DNA from: Motacilla alba alba
Taxonomy: Eukaryota > Chordata > Aves > Passeriformes > Motacillidae
Assembly: GCF_015832195.1 (NCBI RefSeq)
Contig: NC_052034.1
Coordinates: 4,675,501 to 4,739,500, forward strand
Direction: 5' to 3'
DNA: 64,000 nt
Below the pieces are notes generated by a model. It had not been told where the DNA came from, did not search any database, and saw only the letters and a list, made by a program, of their open reading frames with translations. A program made the position numbers and the translations under genes. How positions within the stretch are numbered: position 1 is the first letter of the stretch; each line of letters opens with the position of its first letter. Shown here piece after piece: positions 40,846-54,560 of this stretch.

Positions 40846-43800
40846 ATTCCATGCTCCTATCAGAAGTTCATCCTTTGGATGTGCCCTGATCCCCTCTCAG
40901 GGTCAGGGCAGACACTGCCAGTAGCTCCCCACAGCTCAGCTGTGAACACCACACACCCTCCCTGGGAAAAACGTCATCTGAGCCTTTATTTGCTCATCAA
41001 TCTGCCTTTCCTTGAGTGTTCTCCAGTCTGTGCTGCTCTGGGAGATGAGACCGTCCCTGTCACTGTGGCTGCTTTCCCCTTCCTTCCATCAGCGAGCTTT
41101 AACACTCTGACTTTGGGCTGCTCATGCAAATCCTTTCCATTAAAAAAAATAAACACCAGAGAACCCAGAAGAGACCCCAGACTGTGCCTCTGGAAACTCA
41201 CTCCCAGCGGCAGAATCCCGTTTCCTGAGTCAGAGCCAATTTTCTCTCCTTTGTAGCACTTTTCCACAGTTTCATCCCGTAATTGCTAATATGGAGCTTT
41301 TCGTACATGCTTTGAAATCAGAAACCACGCAACACTGCATCTCTTTTATCCTCCCAGGCAGGATGAAAAACCAAACACCTCTTGGATACTGAGAATAAAT
41401 TTTTAGTTTATCAGCCTAAACCAACACCACGAGACCACAGCTTCTCCTGTATTCCCCATCACTTCCCAGACCACGCTTGTGCCCCCCCTGCACCAATTCC
41501 AAACTCTTTCCTTTGTCTCAGAAAGTTGTTTTGTGACATGCTCCCCTTCAGAGGGACAGAGCGGAACAAAAGCACCACTTCACATTTCTTGCAGCTAAAT
41601 AACACTTTTTTTTTTTGCAGTCCTTCAAGTTTATCCTTCCCTAAATCCCCTGCCTGTGTATTCTTTCCCTGTCTGAGCTTCAACCGCTCCCCCAGGAACA
41701 CTTCCCAAGAGCTCATTTCCCATTACTAAGATTATTTCCCTTTTTATCATTATCTCCTTGAGGTCCTGTTGATGGGCACCAGCCCCCTGTGCCCCCAGCC
41801 CCCCTTAGCACATCCAGCAGCCTCTGAGCTCATCCCTGCTTTGGAGAAACACAAGATACTGACACCAGTGCTGGTGGGAGCAGTGATTCCAGGGATGCTG
41901 TTGTATTCCTGACTGCGTTGGAGTTTGTGGGTTACAGATGGAAGCAAAAGCAACTCTGAAAGCAGGACACAGGTGCTCACACTCTGCAACGTGTGTTTTT
42001 GGGGAAGGTGTCACCCTGACGAGCCAAAAACACCTCTGCCCACAAAACAACAGCCCCAGGAGCAGCACCCTTCCAGAGTCCCCACCCGTCTCTGTCCTCC
42101 CCTTTCCCAGAGAAGCAGCCTTCAGCAGGGAGAAGGATGTGTCAGCTCAGTGACCACCTCTCTGTCCCCACTCAAAGGCAGCCGATTTGGTGAACAGAAC
42201 AAGTCCCTCGTTAGCCAGCTCCCTGCTGGAAATAGCTGCTCAGTAAATCCAATTTTTCCCCCGCCCTGCGAACACGGGTGAAATTCTCCCCACGCCCCAG
42301 CCACTCCGCAGATGCATCTTCATCTCTCTGCAGGCTCATCCCCACCCTCATCCGCACAGCCCGAGTCCTTCCTGGAGCTGCCCCCTCCATCCTCTTCCTC
42401 CTTTGTGAAAACAGAATCAAAATAACTGTTTAACAAATCAGCCATTACCTTCTCTCATGTCACCAATTCCCCGCTATCATTTCGTAATTGGCCAATTTTC
42501 TCTTTTACCTTCTCTCTGCTCTGAATACGTCTCGGGGAGCTCTGATTGTGTGTTAAAATATCCTCCCTAATTCACTGCTCAATATCTCTTTCTGCTCTTC
42601 TAATTGCCCTTTTAACTTCCTTCTAATTTTTTTATAAATCTCCTAATCCTCCTCCTGCACAGGTTGTTTACATGCACCGGAGAATGTATATGTATTAGCA
42701 GATGTTCCTGGGTAAATAATGCACAAAAGAATATTACTGCTTCACACAAGCTGCAATTACTGCTTCCCTCAGAATAAGCCCTGTTTAACCCTCCTATTTA
42801 GGGCACACGCCCCTGCTCTTGCTGCACATCTCCAGGCTATTTCACTGCTGCTGCAGAACATTAACACCACCAGCTCCACCACGGCTCCCTCGCTATCTTC
42901 CGGGGGAAAAAGAAAAGAATTCAAAAAAAAAAAAAAGAGAGAAAGAATCTAAGGATAAAGGGAATAATGATACAGTTAAGCTCCGAAAATTTTTCTTTTT
43001 TGGGGAACACAGCTAAAAGAAACTAAACAAAATAGCCACACGAGTCAAACACAGCAAGTAATACCCCAAGTAATAAACAAATTTTTGATTTATGGACAGC
43101 TTCCTTCCCAGCTCACGGCTGTCACAGCCCCAGTGCCGCTGACAGGCTCAGGGTCAGGCAGGCGTTGTTTGCCATCTGCTTTGTAAAACAGTTCCTAACA
43201 TTACTCAACATTTTCTTCCTCTTCTCCATTTCTCCTCTCCATTTGTTTGTGGTCTCCTTTTTGCCAGCACGCTGCAGCACCCGCCAGATGCTCTGAATCC
43301 TGTGTTTTCCACCTAAAAGGGGGATCTAAAGCACGGGTTTAAAGTTACGGGTCTTGTTTGGATGAAAAGAGTCGAGTTCTCCTCTCTGGGGATCCAGGCA
43401 GGAATCAGTGTTTTGCAGCCCAACCCTTGATCTTGTTGAGGGACAAAAGGCATTGCTGGAAGCTTCAGGAGGTGGGGGTTATTTTGTACTTACAGCTGAC
43501 ACTTACAGAGTCTCAAAATCCAAGCAACAAATGGTGATTTGCAATTATGTCCCGGCCAACAGAACATCTCTGGTGTCTTACACCTCCATCCTGCCAAAAC
43601 TACATCCTGCTACACCCTGCGAGGCTCCAGCGCCCACACTGAGCACCTCACCTGCCCAAACCTGCCTGGGCGACAGGAGATTTAAACCAATGGAGCTGGA
43701 GGAAACCCAAAATCTGATGGAAACAGTGAAAACTCTCCTGCTTTTCAGGGACTGCTCTGCCACACAGGGTCAAAAGCAAAACATTTCTATTAAAATACAG

Positions 43801-46800
43801 AATTGTTCATATGACAGGCTGAGGATTGCTGAGGCTGTTACGGAATAATGAAACTCTTGGCTATTTGCTGACTTGCCTGGGAAGATTTCCATTTCTTCCC
43901 CACATCCACACACTTTGCTGCCCAGAGAAGCAGATCCTGCTCCCAGCAAGGGTTGCCATCCCTAGAGATGGATTTTGTTTGCCTCAATCTGAGCTGCACC
44001 AGGTGATCCCTGTCCACCTGGGCAGGTACCACAGCAGCCCCAGGACAGGACTTGTCTGCACCTTCCCCATCTCTTAGATGAGATTAACCACCTCCACTTT
44101 GAGCCTACCAGCATGACTTGGTTATTCCTTTTTTCCTACAGACCTTGCGAAGCTCCTCTCAGGCCTGATTTCTCAATAGTGCATACAAATTGCTCTCCTT
44201 GGAAAAGGTTTTCATCATGATTCCCCCAGTCAATCCTTCTACAGCTAAAATATCCCGTAATCAAAGGTGTTGGCTCCTCACACATCTTCTCTGAGGAAGC
44301 GTTTCTGCGTGTTCTGCCTCATGAAGTGCCTTGCATGCCCTCCTGTCCTCAGAATAAGCCCTCCTGGAGCCCCTCCTGGGAATCACAGGCTATCTGTATG
44401 ATTTTCAACTCATGCCTTAACCTTCCTCTGAAATAGAAAAATGTAAAAGATAATAATTTAAGGGAGAAAGCAGTGACTATTTTGGCACCAAAGGATCCTG
44501 GGGAGGACCAAATGTGCAAAATCTGTGCCGTGTGCCCTGCTCCCAGAGAAATCATGTCCCTTACCACTTTTTCAGGGATCCCTGATAGAAGGAGTCCCTT
44601 GGACACTTGTTCCTCTCCAGCTCCTGAAGGCACAGCTCGGGGAAGCAGCCCAGCAAAGGAGAGCAGAACACAAAGCAGCGAAACCTCACCCTCGCTGTCA
44701 CGGGAAGACTTCTCCACTCTTCCCTGCATCTACTTAGCACGTAGAAAGCAAAAGGAAACAAGAGAACACACACATATGGAGGCCCTGTTAAACCTGAACT
44801 AAATATACCACGGGATGTTAACAGCCTGCCTCAAGTCCCTGGCACTCCAGCTGGCACGGCAGGGCCCCGGCCACCGGCTTCCTTGGGTAGCTGGAAGGGT
44901 TTTCTCTGGAGCAACGATGGGAAACCTCCAAAACCCCCCTCCACATGTGCTGCTGCCACAGCACTGCCCTGAAACGTTGGTGCCGGCATGCAGAGAGCAG
45001 AGAGGCACAGAGCAGCCCTGCCTGACAGCATCTCCTCCTGCGAGGCTCCATCTCCCCGCGCGCCTGGAGGATCCCCTTCCCGCAGGCGGGCGAGGAGCAG
45101 AGCTGGGACCGGCCAAGGACATCTGCAGCAGGGAGCTGCACAGCACAGCTGATCCCCAAGCCATCAACTGAGGGGATCTCCAGGAAGGAAGATGGGAATT
45201 ACCGAGATTAGAGCAGGGAGAGAGAAGGGAAGGGCTTGGGAGAGGCAGGAGCAGCAGGAAGGAGGGCATACGTGCCGGCTGGAGTGGGTGTGTGCAGCCC
45301 TGCCAGGGGAAAGGTGGACATATTTGTCTTGAGAGCTGAGAAATTATTAGAGCCAATTATGTGAACAGAGTACGTGGAAAGTAATCCCAGCTGCAGGGAG
45401 CTGGGGGTGGAGGGGGGAAGGAAAATCATGATGTGATTCAAGGGGGCCCAAGAGAAAAAGCACAAGAGCAGCGATGACCTGGTTTGCGGATGGATCCATT
45501 TCTATTTCTGCTCAGATGCTGAAGCTGAGCCTCACCCAGAGCTCTCAGCTCTCTCATGGCTTGCGTGACTCCTTCCCTGCCTGGTGCAAGTGTCAGGCAC
45601 ATGCATGTACCACAGGTCATCTGGGAATCATATTTGCCTTAACAGTCTGCACAAATGTAAGGGCAAACAAGAATTCACTATTACCACGAGCTCTTCCAGC
45701 AGAACAATGCTTTTTAGTCCAATACAATACTTCGTTCCCAGGTGTCAATATTGGGACATAGACTGCTCACTTTATTTCTATTTTCTCTCTTTTTACAGCT
45801 TTGGAAATAAAAGCTAATTCATTGTGTGGATCCTGGTAATTCTGAGTCGTGCACTAAACACAGCATTTTCTCAAGCAGATTTTTTTTCCTTTTCCCCCAC
45901 TTTGTAACTTCCCCCAAGTAACACTGTACACAGAGAAGCCAGCACCAGGGAAAGAAAACAAAAAGCAGCTCCTACATCAAGGCAGATCCCAGCTCCTCAG
46001 GCTTCCAGCACATCTCAACCCAGAACTAGAGCAAAAGGGCAGATTATTTAAAGCCATTGCATGTAGGCCAATTTTCACTGCAGTTCCTTTTGGCTCTGAT
46101 TTTCAGGCCCCAGTGGAGTGGTGAAGTCATGAATAAATGCAAGTAAACTGAGCTTATCCACTCTTATTTTGAGCAGTGGAGTTTACTCACCTCATGCTGC
46201 TTCAGATGGAACACCAAAGGGTAAGTTTAAAGGGAAAAAAAAAAAATCCAAGGGGGAGCGGGGGATAATCTACTGCTGCCTTCACCTACTGGCTCAGCCA
46301 GTCCAGCACGGAGCAAAGGCAGGGCTGGGAAGCTGCAGACCCACAGAGATTCCTGCTCTGGGAATTGAACACACACAGTTATCTCCTGGCGCTCTGGAAG
46401 GGCTGCAGTTGGTCCCTGCTGTGTGATGGGCAGGGGGAAGCTGCCCGTGCCCCTGCCAAGGGGGAACTCATCCCAACAGGATTTCCTGCCTCGGCCACTG
46501 CACTCAGAAAGCTCCACTGGAGGAGGAGGAGGAGACACCCTCAGCTGATGTTCTCCATCAGAAAGGCAGTGTCTGGAGGAGGAGGGCTGGATTTTGACTG
46601 GAAACATTACAGCCTTCCAAACTGAAGACAATTAGAGCAAGTATTTGGGAGCTGAAGAGAGTATCACTAGTCTTGGAGCACATTGCCTGCCCAGTGGTGT
46701 CCAGGGGGACCAACAATCAAATGCTGCTCACCTGGGATGCTCCCCGGGACAAGGCAAGCTGGAGACACTCTCAGAGCTGGCCAACAAAGCACTGCAAAGG

Positions 46801-47260
46801 TTGTGTCGTGAATTAAATACACTAAATACCTCATTCTGCTCCTTGGAGCCGGGACCACACTTGCCCACTCACCTGGTTTGTACAGAACTTCCCCTGAGCT
46901 CTGCCTAGGAGTGGCAGAGCCTGAGTCTGCCTTAGACAGGATCTGAAATCTCCAGAGATAAATCCATTATGGTTATCACATTAAGTTCAAATAAAAAAAA
47001 AGAAGGAGAAACACCCTGCAATTTTATCTCCCTGCAAGCATCCCTTCCACTCAGCTCTGACCGTAGTGGAGAGATGGCCACACTTGTTTCCTTGTGGTCT
47101 GAGCAGCAGAGAGAGCCAGCTCCTTCAAAGTTAAAAGAAAATAGTAATAATGGTGTCCCCACATTCCTGCTGTGTTTATAAAGAGATGTTTTCTTCCTGA
47201 GCTCTACAGCATGGCGGGCTTAATCTGAAATTTCTTTTTAATCATAGCGGGAGTCCCAAT
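40846..47260. other. Intergenic sequence, mostly featureless
   Basis: No gene was recognised. AT-rich patches occur at 41260-41420, 42400-42760 (many TAATT and TTTTAATT-like cores) and 45320-45370. An A tract lies at 42926-42942. The open frames present are short and match no family I know. Confidence 0.6.
42430..42760. promoter_or_regulatory. AT-rich block, candidate conserved element
   Basis: CCATTACCTTCTCTC, CGTAATTGGCCAATTTTC, CCCTAATTCACTGCTC and TCTAATTTTTTTATAAATC lie within 250 bp, followed by GTATATGTATTAGC. Repeated TAATT cores and an absence of repeat signature suggest regulatory DNA. The call rests on composition only. Confidence 0.22.
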
Positions 47261-47802
47261 TAACGTGTCGGGTAATCGTTCAAGTGGAACTGGAGTTTCA
47301 TGGCTGCAGCAAGGCAAGGAGAGGCTCAGCTTCAGGCTACCAGGAGCACACCCAGCTGCCTCACCCCCTCCCCAAACCTGGGGGAACGAGGGCAGCTCCC
47401 CACAACTTAAACACACAAATAGGTCCCCGAGCTCCCCGGACAGCGGGAGCGCAGCAGCTCCATGGAAAACCTCGCGGTGGGAGCGACAGCACCGCGCTGC
47501 TCTCACATGCACCTTCCCGAAGGAAAACCACCCATCACACGCTCCCGCCTCAATCTGCAGGCGTGTAATCCAACACATGTGCTTCCAGCGCGCAGGCGGG
47601 GAGGGGGACCTGCCTCTGACCTACTTTCTTTTGTTGCTGGAAGTGCTGATCTCCATGCAGAATTCTGCGAGCAGGCAGAAGCTGTCATTGGGGTCTGGCT
47701 TCACCTCTGCCTTACTCCGCTCCTTCATCACCGCCAATTCCAGCCCGGCTGCTCCCGAATTTTCACCGGTGCCGGTGCCAGGACGCTCTGACCTCAACCT
47801 GC

Positions 47803-47860
47803 CTGCGAGCACAGAAAATGTTCTGCGAGCACAGAAAAGGCTCTGCGAGCACAGAAAATT
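47803..47860 (+). repeat. 20-bp tandem repeat, three copies
   Basis: CTGCGAGCACAGAAAATGTT starts at 47803, 47823 and 47843, with small differences in the last bases of each unit. It is a short minisatellite. Confidence 0.92.
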
Positions 47861-47996
47861 GCCGCCTGTCACGCAGCGGATTTTGGCCAGGCCAGGGGGT
47901 TACCTGCAGCCTGGGATGAGCGCTGTGCTTACCCGGAGGAGCATGCTGCAGTCAGCACACCCAGACCAGAGCAGCACACACAACGCCTTGCTCTGT

Positions 47997-48013
47997 ATTT
48001 ATTTATTTATTTT
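47997..48013 (+). repeat. (ATTT)4 microsatellite
   Basis: Four ATTT units follow CTGT and run into TTAAATTTTTC. Confidence 0.9.
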
Positions 48014-48539
48014 AAATTTTTCATTCACAAGGAAGCTGGGTCTGAGTTAGGCACCGTGCTGACCTGGAAAGCAAAGCTCTTAAAATTCAAATGCGTAGAC
48101 CCAGGGCGGATCTCATCAGGAGGTGTTATGGAAAACACGGGCATGCAGGCTCTTAAAACAAGCTCTTAAACACACAGGCTTCCATCTCGAGGTGTAAAAA
48201 ATCTGGCATGAGTGTGACCCTCCTCCAGCTCTCCTCCGGTGCCTCAATATCTCCTTTTAGGATGTTGAGCCACAGCCCTGAGGTTTGGGAGCTCCAGGCT
48301 CGCTGCAGTCACCGGGGCTTGTGTAAATTGGTCTTCAGAGAAAACCAACTCCGCTGCCTTATGCAAAACCAGTCTTTAGTAACCTACTAAAGAGCTTCCC
48401 CAGGATCTGTCTTCCCTGTGCTCCCAGGTACCCGGTGTAACACAGCGCCTTGATGTTGCAGATCTGGAGATAAAAGGCTGTTGTGTTAAACCCGCATCCT
48501 TCAGACCTTGCAAGGCAGTTACTAGAAACAAGCCCTCCC

Positions 48540-49250
48540 TTCTGCAATGGCTTAAGAACAGACCATTTTAATTGATTAGTTTGCCCATTATGGGTAAGCA
48601 GAAGAACAGCCTTGCAATTGAACCTCAGTCCTTGAAATGCAGAGAGACATCAGCCTGCAGTGCATTTGCAAACCTCAGAGGCTAATTTCTACCCTTTCTG
48701 CTGTTCCACTCCCTCAGTCTGGGATTTACCTAAGCACACAGGATGCATCTCTGCACCAGGCAGGGGGGGAATTGCTTTGCATTGACGTTCAGTCAACAGA
48801 TTCTAACGATAAAACAATTTCAAATCCGCACTTTGATTAAAATCAGAGCCACGGAGAAATCATGCTAAGGTTCATCTAATGAATTTTACTTTCCAAGACT
48901 TTAGCAGAAGCCTGCCAGGGACTAAATCCAAGGGGTTAAAGCTAAATTTGACAGTCTGATAGTTGTCTTCACCCCAACTCCTCACGCAGATTTAGCAGTA
49001 TAAATAAATCTGGCGTGGCCACCAAGAAAATAATCCCATCTATTTAGCAGCAACAGTCTACTGGGGAGAGGATAAGAGGCATTTGAAGACAAAAACAACA
49101 ATCTCAAACTGTATATATATGAAATTAAAGGATGTGGGTAATTAATTCTTTGATAAGATAAAATCTGCGCTAAGTTAGGGCCATGAGTCAGAGAAATGAG
49201 AGATAGAAAATATGTTCATCACTCAGTCCACCTCTTTACCAACACATATT
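48540..49250. promoter_or_regulatory. AT-rich block, candidate conserved elements
   Basis: TTAATTGATTAGTTTGCCC, GGTTCATCTAATGAATTTTAC and GGGTAATTAATTCTTTGATA lie in about 700 bp of AT-rich intergenic sequence without repeat signature. CTTTGATA resembles a TCF/LEF site. These may be several small elements. Confidence 0.28.
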
Positions 49251-51335
49251 TTCTAGCATTTGTCCAGTGTAGGCTTTGTTTTGTTTTTTTCAAGTCAATG
49301 AATCAACTTTCTTGATATTCAGCCCAACGCCAAACAGGAGCTACTGGCATTTGCCGAGGATGAATAAATAACCAGTAACGGCACAGTCTCGTGAGATGGT
49401 CCAGGAAAACCCTGGGCGAGGTTTCCCCGGGACATGGCTGGCTCGATCACACTCCCCTGTGCTCTCCAAAAGAGCAGAGATACCTACATATGCACAGATC
49501 TGTGTTGTTACACCAGCCGCCAACGAGCGCAGCCCAGCCCGCACCTCGCCGCGCTGCGTTTTTGCCTGCTGCTCCCATCTCCCCGAAATACCAAGTGACT
49601 TGTTTTGAGAAAGCTCCTTTCTCCCGGCACCCTTACCTCACTCTTAGCAACCTTCTATTTAAAGTCACAATCTGTTGCAGCGAGCCAGCTTAGGAGTGTA
49701 TAAACAAGCTGTTATGACCCCGCTGCAGGAAGGGGAGGAAATGGCCTATGCTTTAAAGTCAGCTGCCTTCAATAATTAGAAGCAAGTAGACAAACATGAA
49801 AGCAATGACACTTCAGTGTTCTGTTATTTAAAGGGTACAGCCGCCGCTCAGTCCCTCGTTACCACCCAGGTATGCAGCCCTGCTGCAATTAGTCAAGCAA
49901 AGAAGAGTGTCACCTACCACAGAAGGGGGTCACAAACTCTTTCCCTGTCCCTGTTACTGGGAGAAGTACGCGGGGCTTTTTATTCTAATCAGTCTTTTTT
50001 TCTCTTAGCATGCAATGGCAGCTGCTTCTCACATCAGAAACCCTGAAAGGTTTTTATTAGTCCTAATGCTCCACAGAAGAATTAAGAGGTAACAGCACAT
50101 ATGTTCCGCTGTGCCCCGAAGAGTGGGAAAGGGAGGAAAATTAGCTCTTCTGCAGCAGCACAGCCCAGGGTGTAGGACTTGCTTATTACCAGAATCAGCT
50201 GCTGGTGGAGCGAGCACACCCATGCACAAAGCATTCCCGTTGCAAAGGAGCAGGGTCTGCGTTCCTGGCCTGAGAGGGGGAAGGCAAAGGGCCCACAGAG
50301 CAGCAGGAAGGTTCCTCCTGGAGCTGTCGGCAGAGGAGACAGTCTCCTTGCAAAAGGCAACGCGGGATTTTGCTTTATTCCATCTCCCGAATGGAAAGTG
50401 GAGAAAAAGGCAAAATCAGCACTAAGATCACACCTGGGAAGCTCACAGTGCTGCGTGGTTTAAACCTGAGCGGGGCTCATATCTCCCATTAGGCTGTCTT
50501 GACATTACACTCACAAATAACCCTCAAGTGCTTTTAGTGTAAAAGCCTGAAACTTGTTTGCTGAGGGACTCGTTCGCATCAGCATCCTGAGCAGGGAGCC
50601 GACTTCTTCAAAGCAGCTTTCTTTAGGGAAACACAATGCCAAGGAGAGCAGGCACTCAGCTCTTCCAGGAGAGATTAAAGAGGAAAATTAGAGAAGCTGC
50701 AGCTTATGCCCATACCAATAAGAGCAGGCGTTTACCACCACTTAAATAATTAAAAAGATTTTTCACCAGTGGCCAGGTTGTCACCGACTCATCTCAGTGC
50801 CACCCATGGATGCAGGCAGCAGAGTGACAGCAGGGCTCTGCTCTGAGGGATTCTGCCACCCCAGTAATCCCAGCACAGTGAACTGCAGGGAAGAGAAGAG
50901 GAAAGAGAGAGAGGAGGAAAACCCCGTTTTTCCAGGAAGCTCTGCTGCGATTTCTTTTGGGATAGGACCCAACGTTTGCTTCAAACAATTTTTAGCCAGA
51001 CCGTGTAATACTGACTACATTAAAATGCTGAGACTTTGGGAGCAATTATCCCCAAAAAGAGCATGCCAGGCAGAGCGGTGCAATTAGGCTGCATGTTAAG
51101 AGGCAGGTTCAGGCATTAGCACCCAAACCAGCACGCACGGGACACGATCCACATTTAGTGTATTTACAACACATGACCTGATAGTAAAAGCAATAATTAG
51201 CTACTATTAATACCAGTGGATGAAAATAGAGGGGAAGGGAAGCTGCGTAACAGAAATTATTTATACAGAGGTGGCGCCGCCAGCCAGGAGCGAAGATGGC
51301 AATGGTTTATAGCATGCTCATCCTGAGCCCCAAGA

Positions 51336-51357
51336 AGGGATGGGATGGGATGGGATG
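51336..51357 (+). repeat. (GGGAT)n microsatellite
   Basis: About four GGGAT units occur in intergenic sequence. No CR1 similarity adjoins it. Confidence 0.85.
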
Positions 51358-51435
51358 AGGGACAGCCTTTGGAAAGCTCTGTGGCTGTGCCATGGGCGTC
51401 CCAGCTTGCAGGGAGGATGGGTACTCCAGGTTGAA

Positions 51436-51460
51436 GGAGGTGGGTTTGAATCCCACCTCC
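51436..51460 (+). repeat. Perfect 9-bp inverted repeat with 7-nt loop
   Basis: GGAGGTGGG (51436-51444), TTTGAAT (51445-51451) and CCCACCTCC (51452-51460) form a perfect hairpin. It resembles a tRNA T-arm, but no acceptor stem, D-arm or anticodon arm was found around it. Confidence 0.6.
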
Positions 51461-53839
51461 ATCGCCTCGCCACGCAGCAGCCACAGGATCCCTCCCAGAA
51501 TCTGCACATGGCATTAAATAACGCACAACCTGTGGAGGGTGAACCAGAAGGATGACACCCCCTCTCTTTTTTACTTATCCAAAGCATTCCCAGGCAGTCA
51601 GGCAAGGCAACAACTGCAGCGATGCAAAGCAACACCACAACGTCTCCTAGAGAAGGAAACAGGGACTTGGCTCAAAGCTTTTGTTAGGGAGAAGAGGGTC
51701 CTTTCATAATACAGCCCTTTGTTCTGCTGGAGGAATTCAAATGCTATAAATTCATCCCCCTGGTAAATGCAGCAGTTATCAGGCATTTTACCACAGGATT
51801 CCTGGTCTCCTAGTGAAGTTAAATGCAGCGCCATTACAGCAGCACTTTAACGTGTAAATATTACATTCCCGGTTCTTTAGGAGATGTTCATTTAGTGAAA
51901 TAAAATCCTGCTAGTAAAACACCTGATCAAACCCTTCAGCTGAACTGGCCCAGTAATTGCTCCAGGACTGGAGGGAGTCCAATGACTGGTTGCAATTTAT
52001 GACCACTTTAGGAAAAAAATCTACCTTGAAGCATCCGCTAAGGACTGAGTTGTAGATGAGATCATGGAGTACATTTACATCGCAGCTTTCTGTAACTTAA
52101 GTGGCCACTAATTCGTGCTGAATTCCTTTGTAATTCTGATGGAATCACATCTGACAATCACATAAACAGCAGAAAATTCCTCAGGAATAATGCTACTACC
52201 ACAAGGAGTAAAAGGCAAAGGAATGATTCATCTTTCATGGTGAGACATGCCCTTTTCTATCATCTCTGCTCACCCAAAATAATTTGCCCAGCCCAAATTT
52301 CACAGCCAGGGCTGACAGACACCAAGTTGTAAAGGGGTCAATCTCCCGAGCCACGAAACTCAGCCACGGTTACGGTTTGAGGGAAATACAGTTAAAATCT
52401 GAAGCTGTGAGAAAGCTTAAAGACAATTAAACAACAAGATGAGCTGCCTGAGGGGGGCGGCAGGAAAACCTTGATGAAGATTCTGCTGCAGGCAGGGGGC
52501 TGCATTAAATGACCATAATCTCCACTGCTACTAAAAATCCAGGGGTCGTGGTAGGTACTGGACAGAGAGAAGAGATGCAAAACCCAACCATTTTAACCCT
52601 TTCCGTTCAGCAGAGAGAATCAGGGTTAGGAAAGGGTGGAACAAAAAGACCAGAATGCAGGAAAAAGCAGAGTCATAAATGTATTGGAAGACTGAGATCC
52701 AGCTGGAGAGCTGTAAAATGGCAGAGCAGAGTCAGAATCCTGTCAAAGACATGGAGGGGAGGGATCATCACAGATTTTAAGGAGTTTGGTGTTTTCTCCT
52801 TCCTGCAGCGAGGGTAAATCCTCTCCATATTCTGGAACTGGGGAGGAAAGGAGAGTTTAGGCTCTCTGCATCCCCCAGCTCCCCAAAGCAAACACTGGTT
52901 CTGCCCTCGAAGAAAAGTGGTTTTATCACCTTCAATCCTGCTCCAAAAGGGCTGTGTTAGAAAAGCCACAATCCTTTGGCACTTGAATAGCACTGAAATC
53001 AAAACACCAGCTCAACTCCTGCCTCCACGTCCTCCCTAGGAGAAAAAACATCTGGGAAAGCCATCAGGACATGTCTTCTTCTTGCTCCACGGACCTGAGA
53101 GGCTTGGAGATGATCCAAAAAAAGCTGTATTTTGACTGTCTCAATTAACCAAATAGCTAAAAACTTTGTTATTTGCCTGGCACCAGTAGAAGCAGGGTCC
53201 ATATGCTGAACTAGAACAAGAACTTGCTCGAGGAATTGCTGCCTGCACCGTGAGATGCCAGAAGCCAGATGGGGGATTTATAACAAGGCTGGCTCGATGG
53301 GCAGGGGCTGCTCCAGCACAGCGTGTTCCTGGAAGAAAGCAACAACCACCAAAGTTAGGGGAAAGGGTTAAAAATAAAAGTGAGCAACTTTCTTATCATG
53401 CACTCCTTGCCTTCCACTGAATTAACATCAGAATCAAAAATCAGATGATGCTCAAGGCTGCCTGAAAATTGTTTTTACATTTTCAGTATGCCCATGGCCA
53501 AAACCTAGACAACACATGTTCATGTGAGGTGATTATTTAATGATTTTTAAGGGTGCAGAGAGATGAGGAGGAGCTGATGCTTCTGAACAAAAACTTTGGG
53601 ACCAGCTCCACAAAACAGCAGCAGCACCCCTGGAAAGGTGAGCGGCTGATGCCTCAACTCTTTTGGACAGCAAACACATTCCCCACCTCTCGTGGAAGCG
53701 ACAGGGCCTGGGTGTGATGAGAGGCAGAGGGAGGCACAACATGAAGTTACAGTTTTAGCTTCCCATCGGGTGCAATAATTGCAGGTAGGGAGTAACAGCA
53801 GCATCTCTCCATAAGGCTGTTAATAAAGTTCACCTTCAC

Positions 53840-54560
53840 TAGCTAAACCCATTCCTCTTTCCTAAAGACTGGGAGAGATTTTATAGCAGATTCATCACCT
53901 CCACCCTTTAATTCTATTTTTGGAGTCTATTGAACTTTTGCATATGTTGAAATGAAAAGAGTCTATATTAACACAACCACTTTTTTGTTACTGTAATGAG
54001 AGCCTTGAAACCACCACAAAGAGAAACATGCCTTTTAGCAGCTGAAACAAATTATTACAGCAACTGAGTCTTAAAAGGAATTTCAAGTAAAAATATAGTA
54101 TTGCATGAAGTTGTTATGGCAACTGATGTTGTAGAGTAACTACACTGGGGCAACTTTTCCTCCTTCATCCTGCTCAGCAAAGTCTGGGAAAAACTTTATG
54201 ATAAAATTGTGCCTTAATTAGTCAAATAAGTCATAAATATAGCTTATCCCAAAATCCTTAACATTCCAGCCTCATGCAGTCTGTGTGCAGTTACTCTACT
54301 AATGAGAAAATATATCTACTAAAGCCCCACTTACCATTAAAAATCCTATCCAATATTTTTCTAATACAATTTATCAATTTAAACACATTGCACAATGTAA
54401 TATTCTGCAGCATTCCATTAAAATGATAAATAGCTATGGAAAAAACAAGGGATTAAACATACTGTAATGTAATCTAACAGTATTTAAACATAAATAAAAA
54501 AACTTAAATGTGGATGGGAAATGTACCATATTTGTGAGCAAAAAGAGCCCAAATCACTCC
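53840..54560. promoter_or_regulatory. Long AT-rich block, candidate conserved element(s)
   Basis: About 700 bp with low CpG and no repeat signature includes TTACTGTAATGAGAGCC, CAAATTATTACAGCAACTG, CCTTAATTAGTCAAATAAG and TATCAATTTAAACACATTG. It is distinct in composition from its flanks. It is one of the two most enhancer-like stretches downstream of RTN4RL1. Confidence 0.33.

Noticed and set aside
51380..51465. Possible tRNA gene suggested by a T-arm-like hairpin
   Set aside because: No acceptor stem, D-arm or anticodon arm of the right spacing could be built around it.
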